In this document: in pieces, positions 57,614 to 64,000 of the stretch
Layout of the letters: every line of letters starts with the position of its first letter
How positions within the stretch are numbered: position 1 is the stretch's first letter
NCBI GenBank assembly: GCA_034620365.1
Contig: JAQGEQ010000037.1
Location: 186,001 to 250,000, forward strand
Length of the DNA stretch: 64,000 bases
Origin: Pegea sp. RAD2-039
Lineage: Eukaryota; Chordata; Thaliacea; Salpida; Salpidae
Direction of reading: 5' to 3'
The notes under the pieces: generated by a model
Databases searched by the model: none
Told to the model about the DNA's origin: nothing
The model's input: the letters and a program-made list of their open reading frames with translations, nothing else
Made by a program: the position numbers and the translations under genes

Positions 57614-60600
57614 ATGACTTCATCACTACGTAAGTACAAAATGTTATCAATAGAATTAATAAAATATTAATAAGAACTTTAAACGTAATTGGGATTTTCT
57701 TTAATTGATTATAAGTGGAAGTTGAAATTAACAAAGTTTAAAATATTGGATTTATAAAATAATCTTTTGCAGTTTTTTAGGTTTATTTAGTGACTTTGAA
57801 GTCAATTTGCTTACTGTGTTCTTTATTTATTTTCAGCACTTATATCAAATACACATGGTTTAGCATGTAAGTTTTTATTTTATTTATTTAAACTTTGACA
57901 CACACACTTTTGTCTCAAATTAATTTTGTTTACAAATCTATAAATTTTTATCATTTTTGTTTTATGATCAGATTTAAAAATTTTATTAAAATAAAAAATT
58001 GATATTTAAGATGAAATCTTAAGGTGTTAAATAAAACTATTTACAGAAAGAAGTTCTGTAAAATAAATGAAATTTAAATGAAATTAATTTCTTCTTTTCA
58101 CGTTTTACTTTGATTTACTAAACACATAAACTTATGAACTAAAATATTGAATTAATTTTTTAAATTTTTATTCCAGGAAACAATCTAATTATTATCAGAT
58201 AAATCAAAGATCAGATAAAGCAAAGCTTCTTTAGTACTCCACTTAAAATTTAAAGATCAACTTTTAAATAATCTGGAATTTGAAGTGTTCTTAAGTGATT
58301 TAGGATTTTAAATTTCTAAGAAACGTAAAATTATTTTAAAAACTAAGAAAATATGTGAAGAGTTTGATTAATCAATTGTCATTTTAATCAACTAAAATAC
58401 ATTTTTCTGAGAAATAAAACAATTACAACATTATTAAATAAGATTAAATCATTCTAGGAAACGTTTAGTTTGTTTATCATCATGTAAGTTGAGATGAAAG
58501 TATTTAAAATAAATAAAGTATTTGAAATGCTTTAAAGTTTTGTCATTCATTCAATTAACTGATAAGAAAATAAAGAAACTTTTAAAAGCTTAGAATCAAA
58601 ATGAGTATTGTTTAATAACCCGATAAAAACGAACACTTTAAGATTCAAGACGTTTTAAAGATCTACATAATGAGCGAATGATATTGAAGCATTAAAATAA
58701 TCCATAAAAAGTACAAAACTTAAATTAGAATTCAAAGTACATTATGCTTGATAGAAATATTTTTTTGTTTGTTTAACAATTTAAATAAGAACTTGGTAAT
58801 TTATTTTGCAGTATTTGTGTCTCTGATTGCTGGAATATTTGGCATCACTATGCTTTTTGTTGTTGGGTTTTTTGTACTTGAACAAATTGGATGGTTGGAT
58901 TTTAACCATCCAGAGACACAAAAGTGTTTAATGAAAGAAGAGAATACATGTTCATCTAGTTCAACTGCTGAAGTCACAGAAGTTAATAAGATGACAAATC
59001 CTGGAATGACTTGGATGATGAAAGACATAAAACCAATCCCAAGAGCGAAGCTGAAGAATGTAGATGATTTTGGAGGTAATCTAGTAGTGGTTAAGATAAT
59101 TTGTTTTTAAAGACACCTTTCAAGAAAGTCAATCTTTTTTTATGATTTCTTAGAAGTGTATTTTCAGAAAACACTAATCAACAGTTTAAACCTTTAACTT
59201 TTAATCTTTCAATTGTTGAAACAATAAATAGGAAAAGTAATTTCTATTAATATTCATAAACAATCTTTATTAAATTTGCTTTTATTTGGTAGTAAAACAA
59301 ATTTTTATTTGAAACTAATTTCAATGTCTGCTGTATTGTTTATAAACCTTCAGCTTTAATTGAATATATTTGATAAATTAAAATTGATACTTTTAAAATC
59401 ACCTTAAAAAGAAAAACAACAATTTAACACGAGTTTGTAGAATGAAGCTTAAGATTGACGTTCGTGTTTTATTCACGTTTTAAACAGAAAGTTCACAGAA
59501 AAAGTAATTTGCTAATTTAGTATCTTAAGATGTAAAACATTTTAAACAAGATTTGATCTTGGATATCAAATACATGTCTTGTACTTAGTGATTGAGTGTG
59601 CCAACATCTTTACACAAGACCTCTTTTTGTTTCTGAACTACTTTTCAACTTTTTATCTTGTTTAATATCAAACATTTTTATCAATAAAATTATTTCTAGT
59701 TGAAACAGTTATAAAGAAATAAAATAAAAGTTTATATTTTCTTATTTGATGTTTAATAGTTATAAATCGAACTTGTTGATCAAAAACAATTTCAGTTTAT
59801 AACGATCTTGATATAAGTCAATCATGATTACCCTTCTTAAAAATTTGATGCTATTTTTGTAAACATCTTGGCCAAAATATGAAACTTTATTTCTAAATGT
59901 TTTGATTTTCTACTTTGAAAATATTAAATCTTTTGAAAAAAATAATCGAATTAAGTGATGAATATTTTAACAACGAACTTAAATTGACTACAATAAAGTT
60001 AAAAGTATAATCTTTGCATCATATAAACATAATTTATTTTTATTAGGTATATAATTATCGAATTAAAGTTAAAATTAAGTAATTACTACGGAAGAAAGAA
60101 AGATATAAACAATCATATAATCTTTTTGCAATTATTCATTATCGTTTAATTACTAAATCTATCAAAAATACTTCCTTAATTTTATTAGATTAAAACTTAA
60201 TACGGTTTTAGATAGTGATGCAGTTGGCTACGTAAACAAACTTTTCTCTGATATTCTTCGAGATGAGCAAACAGAAGATGAAGAACCACAAAGCTCAACA
60301 GTTGCTGTCATTCACGAAAATAAATCAGATAAAATTAGAACAAAAGAGCCAGCAGAAAAAAGATTGAAGGTATAACATTCAACATTTGATTGAAAATATC
60401 AACTCTAACGCCAACAACAAACTGTTATATAAACAATTATTTCGGATACTGATCAATTTTAAAAGAAAAATTCTCTTTAAATTTTAGCTAAGTACAAGAA
60501 GTTTTATTGTCATGTACAATAAATTAATAAAAAAACCTGTCTTCAGGGATTGCAGATCTTACCTCCATTTAAGCCTGGAAGAAATGTAAATGAGCTTTCA

Positions 60601-61940
60601 AGTTTCAAACCCTTACCAGAATCAAGACCCTCAGTAAGTATTTAAATCAATTATTTTCAACTCTTAATTTCGTCAAATTGATCAACTAGTTTTGACTTAT
60701 TATTATACAACTGTTTGATTGTTAACAGCCCTTAAAGACCTAAGCCATGTTGACAAAATTAAAAAAAACAGAAATTTTTGAAGTATTATTCTGTTTTTAC
60801 TTGAATTTTAAAACAACTTTATTTACTCAAAGCACAAAACATTTATGCTGATGGAAACATCAAATCTATCTATATTAAGTTGCTCAGGTTTTTAAAAGAT
60901 GTATAAAACACCATTTTATATAACTTTCTACATTTTAACTTAAATAAATAACATTAAGTCGGCATTATCACTCAAACTAGTATAGACGAGCAAGAATTTA
61001 TGCTTTAAACAACTTCATTTTCAATTATTTATGAAAAATATTATTGGTATCATTTTCAAACTATCAATTCAAATTTAATTGTAATTTAAAAGCGCAAATG
61101 CTTAAAGCATAAAGAAGTTTTTTTATTAAAAATTCAAAAGGCTTTGTTTAATTGTATTGTCATTCATCTATCAATAAAATATTATTCTTTTTCAAACTAA
61201 TTTTAAATCTTTTTCTGACAAACAGTTCTTGTGCTGGTAGTATTAAGTACAGTTCTGTTTAAACAATGTCTGAACGTGAAAAAACGATAAATTGACATAT
61301 TATCAGCACCCTAAAATACTTGATAAATGATAATCACGTTTTTATATTTATCTATCATGAAAAACTTTCATTACATAGTACTTAATAGTACTTAAATAAA
61401 AGATTAAATAATTACCTAAGCAGGCATTTTCATCACTTAGGCTACATAATATATATTTTCTAAAAGGTATCTATCTACAATTTGGCCAGTTTTATTGATT
61501 AATTTTTCAAATTTTGGTTTTAAATTTGGTAATTTATTTTTTATAAGATTACAAGCAATTTATTTTTATAGTATTACCAAACAAACAGAAAGCTTTTAAT
61601 AATACTACAAGTTTTTAGATGGTGAATAATATTACTCATATTATTGAAGTTAAATTTACTAAGTCTGTACAAAAGAGTCTGTAAAAAAAGATTAATTTCA
61701 CTTTCCAAGCTTCTTAAAGTTTATGAGAAGTTAATTATAATAGTCTAGATTAGAACGATTCTACAAAAAAATTAATATTTTCAGTAAAAGTAAGCACTTG
61801 TAAGTTAGATGTGTTTACAATGTTTTATTAAGTTGTTTAACTTTTTCGTCAAAAGTTAAGAAACCTTTTTTTGACAGGTACAAACAACAAACTTAAATCA
61901 TCAAATTTCCACTCCTAAAATGGATGCAACAGCTTTATAA
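57614..61940 (+). CDS. Unrecognised single-pass membrane protein, six exons, 205 residues
   Basis: Exons 57614-57629, 57837-57866, 58812-59075, 60212-60369, 60547-60633 and 61878-61940 (TAA at 61938) join in phase with canonical GT-AG ends. The first two are only 16 and 30 bases. The protein has a short polar N-terminus (MTSSLPLISNTHG), one strong membrane segment at about residues 14-38 (ALFVSLIAGIFGITMLFVVG), then a 165-residue polar tail with an acidic stretch (DEQTEDEEPQSS) and a Pro-rich part (LQILPPFKPGR). There is no Arg or Lys before the membrane segment; the first basic residues follow it, which favours a cytoplasmic tail (type III or signal-anchor). I do not recognise the family. 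Exons 3-6 are solid; exons 1-2 rest on splice sites and phase. Confidence 0.72.
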
Positions 61941-62204
61941 AAGGATTTTATAAAGGAGGCGTTCTTCTCTAAGCTGATGAAACTTTGGTTTTAAACATCA
62001 AAACGAAGCTCCAAACTTATGTATAAAGCAATTAAAACTAAAAGGTGTAAACGAGTTTTGATTTTTTATTCTGATAAACCTTATGGAAAGTTGAATACTT
62101 TGCCAACTATCATCTCAGCATCATTTTTAGAAGCTTTATAACAGTTTTAGTGAAACACGTGTCTCTCTGTTTCAACCTTCTTATTAAAATATAAAATATA
62201 TTTC

Positions 62205-62210
62205 AATAAA
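62205..62210 (+). terminator. Candidate polyadenylation signal of the membrane-protein gene
   Basis: AATAAA 265 bases after the stop codon, followed by a TG/T-rich stretch (TGTTGTCTATTT). Chance AATAAA is common in this DNA, so the assignment is tentative. Confidence 0.35.
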
Positions 62211-63549
62211 ATGTTGTCTATTTCAGTCTGTATTTACAAATATATATACAGTAAGTCGTTGAAGAAAATAAATACTTTTTATTAATATATTTAAAGTTTA
62301 AGCTGAACAAAACCTTATTAATATTTAAACAAGTTAAACCAGATTTTCTTTTATAGGTAAAACAGAAAAGAGATCTATTAATTGATAAAAAACTATTTAT
62401 TTAAAAGTTATAAGTAATTTTATTTGGTGTTGTAAGCTCTGTTTTTATAGATTTTGAATATTGATATCCAATGCACATTCCTTAAATTTAATGCGTTCAA
62501 AAGTGACATTTATCTTTTGCTGAAATCAGATGCATTAATATTTGTTATTAATTATATCGTTATTAAAAAAAATTCATTTTACAGCAAGATAATCATAATC
62601 TAGTTTTTAATTTCTTTCTGATTCATCGACAGTTTAAGAATATTACATTTTTATACATTTACTTAACAGTGTAAGACAAAATGAAAACTACTTAAATAAG
62701 AGCTTCTTAAAAAGATAATTTATCTTAAAAATCATAAAAAGTAAGAAAGTAAAAGAAATATAATTTGTGCAATCATTTTATTACTTCATTTGAATAAAAA
62801 AGTTTATTTGAATACAAAGTTTTAGTTTTCTGTAAAGTTACACTTTTGTGCTCTGCAAAATAAGAATTATTTTTTATTAAAATCATCTAAACTATTATCT
62901 GATTTATAAGATATAACTGATTAATCAATCTATAAATTTCTACTAAAAGATGTTCAATACTATTGTCACCGATATCTGATAGATTACCTATTAATTTATT
63001 AGCTCTTATGAAAACTAAAACTATTTCAATACTTTGAACTTTTTATAATGACAAGCTTTACATTTTTTAACTTTGTACATTAAAGTATTGTATAAAGCAA
63101 AGATTAATTTCTTTATATCAAAATTGTATTTCAGATTAAATATTATCTTTCAAATACTATATATAGTATTAAATTAGCTATTCTTTGCATTCTTGTAGGT
63201 TTACAATGATTTATCAATGAATATAGTATTTCAAATTTAATAATTTATTTAAATTGCAACTTGATATAAGACGGTTTCTCCTTTATTATTTGTTACCAGT
63301 TCATGTTCAAAGCATTCTATTACTTTAATTTTAATCAAAATTTCAAAAAACATTTTGTTTATATATATCTCATTCAAAAAATTTTAAATCTAATAAATTG
63401 TTTTATAGTTATTTTTGCATCATAGGTGTTTTAATTTCTTATTTGATTTTAAGTTTTTAAAAGACTATTTAATAGGTATGTTTTGAACCTTAGAAAATAT
63501 TTTTCAATACATTTCTTTATTAATAATATATAATTTTTTTTTATATTAT

Positions 63550-63735
63550 TAACACTCCGTGTAATTGTTCACTGTTATATGCTCTGAGTGCTATCGAAAT
63601 ACCATGTGTTACATCTTTTACTTTCTATATTTCTAACTAAATAGATGTTATTCGTGAGATTGTGTGTTAGCGAGAGGTGCTCTCTTCAGGTACCCTCCTT
63701 CTCATTTATTGAAATAAATAAATAAATGACACAAG
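63550..63735 (+). mobile_element. Possible retroelement fragment (solo LTR or 3' tail)
   Basis: A G+C-richer patch begins near AACACTCCGTGT. It has GAGAGGTGCTCTC at about 63672-63684 as a small inverted repeat, then GGTACCCTCC and a terminal AAATAAATAAATAAAT stretch. The part from TGTTACATC (63609) to GACACA (63733) begins TGT and ends ACA like an LTR of about 125 bases. The repeated tail alternatively suggests a non-LTR or SINE 3' end. No matching second copy or target-site duplication is visible in the window. Confidence 0.22.
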
Positions 63736-64000
63736 AATAAGTTTACATTTTCTTTCAAGAAAATGCTATCATAAAATGTTAGAACATATCAAATGATTAT
63801 AAAATTGTTTTACGATTTAATATTTAATTTAAGTAGAATGTCTATATATTTGCTTAGATAATCTGCAGTAAAAAAAGTGAAAATATTTGTAACTTTATCC
63901 AAAACAGTATTGCTCATGACAATGATGGTTTAGACTATTGTTATAAAGTATAAATAAAAAAATATTCATTAAGTATTAAGCACCTGTAAAGTACAACTTG

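Larger units (their letters stand above)
61941..64000. other. Right end, no gene seen
   Basis: A 3' untranslated region is likely at the left of this stretch. The rest is A+T-rich without supported exons, apart from the retroelement-like stretch near 63.6 kb. Confidence 0.55.

Overview
This is nuclear DNA of an animal. The genes are split into many short exons by GT-AG introns, the shortest about 49-57 bases. The sequence is very A+T-rich (roughly a quarter G+C by eye), while exons and a few islands are clearly richer in G+C. Gene content (P-Rex, Vilse/ARHGAP39, prefoldin 1, USP48-like protease) and several CTCF-like sites fit an invertebrate bilaterian. I cannot name the species or phylum. 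No prokaryotic, viral, CRISPR, rRNA or credible tRNA gene was seen.

Layout. 1-5202 (minus): 5' part of an ARHGAP39/Vilse Rho-GAP gene, two WW domains plus a Ser-rich linker; the GAP domain lies beyond the left edge. 5203-20520: about 15 kb with no recognisable gene, holding a diverged tandem duplication and a few islands. 20521-33534 (minus): a complete P-Rex (PREX1/2) Rac-GEF gene in about 43 coding exons (DH, PH, DEP, DEP, PDZ, PDZ, IP4P-like C-terminus), which I could join in consistent phase throughout. 33556-44031: probable P-Rex 5' region, an orphan candidate exon near 35.8 kb, a structured regulatory-looking segment at 37.0-37.7 kb, then an A+T-rich desert. 44032-45477 (minus): an uninterrupted USP48-like deubiquitinase ORF, probably a retrogene. 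47429-49901 (plus): complete four-exon prefoldin subunit 1. 50696-52032 (minus): an unrecognised three-exon gene (231 aa). 57614-61940 (plus): an unrecognised six-exon single-pass membrane protein (205 aa). 61941-64000: mostly featureless.

The Rac activator (P-Rex) and the Rac/Cdc42 inactivator (ARHGAP39/Vilse) are neighbours on the same strand. The strongest unexplained signal is the palindrome TGACGTCA: 23 exact copies in the first 42 kb, against well under one expected, packed around the WW exons and in a 37 kb segment that also carries two CTCF-like sites and three inverted repeats. I see no complete novel multi-gene system.
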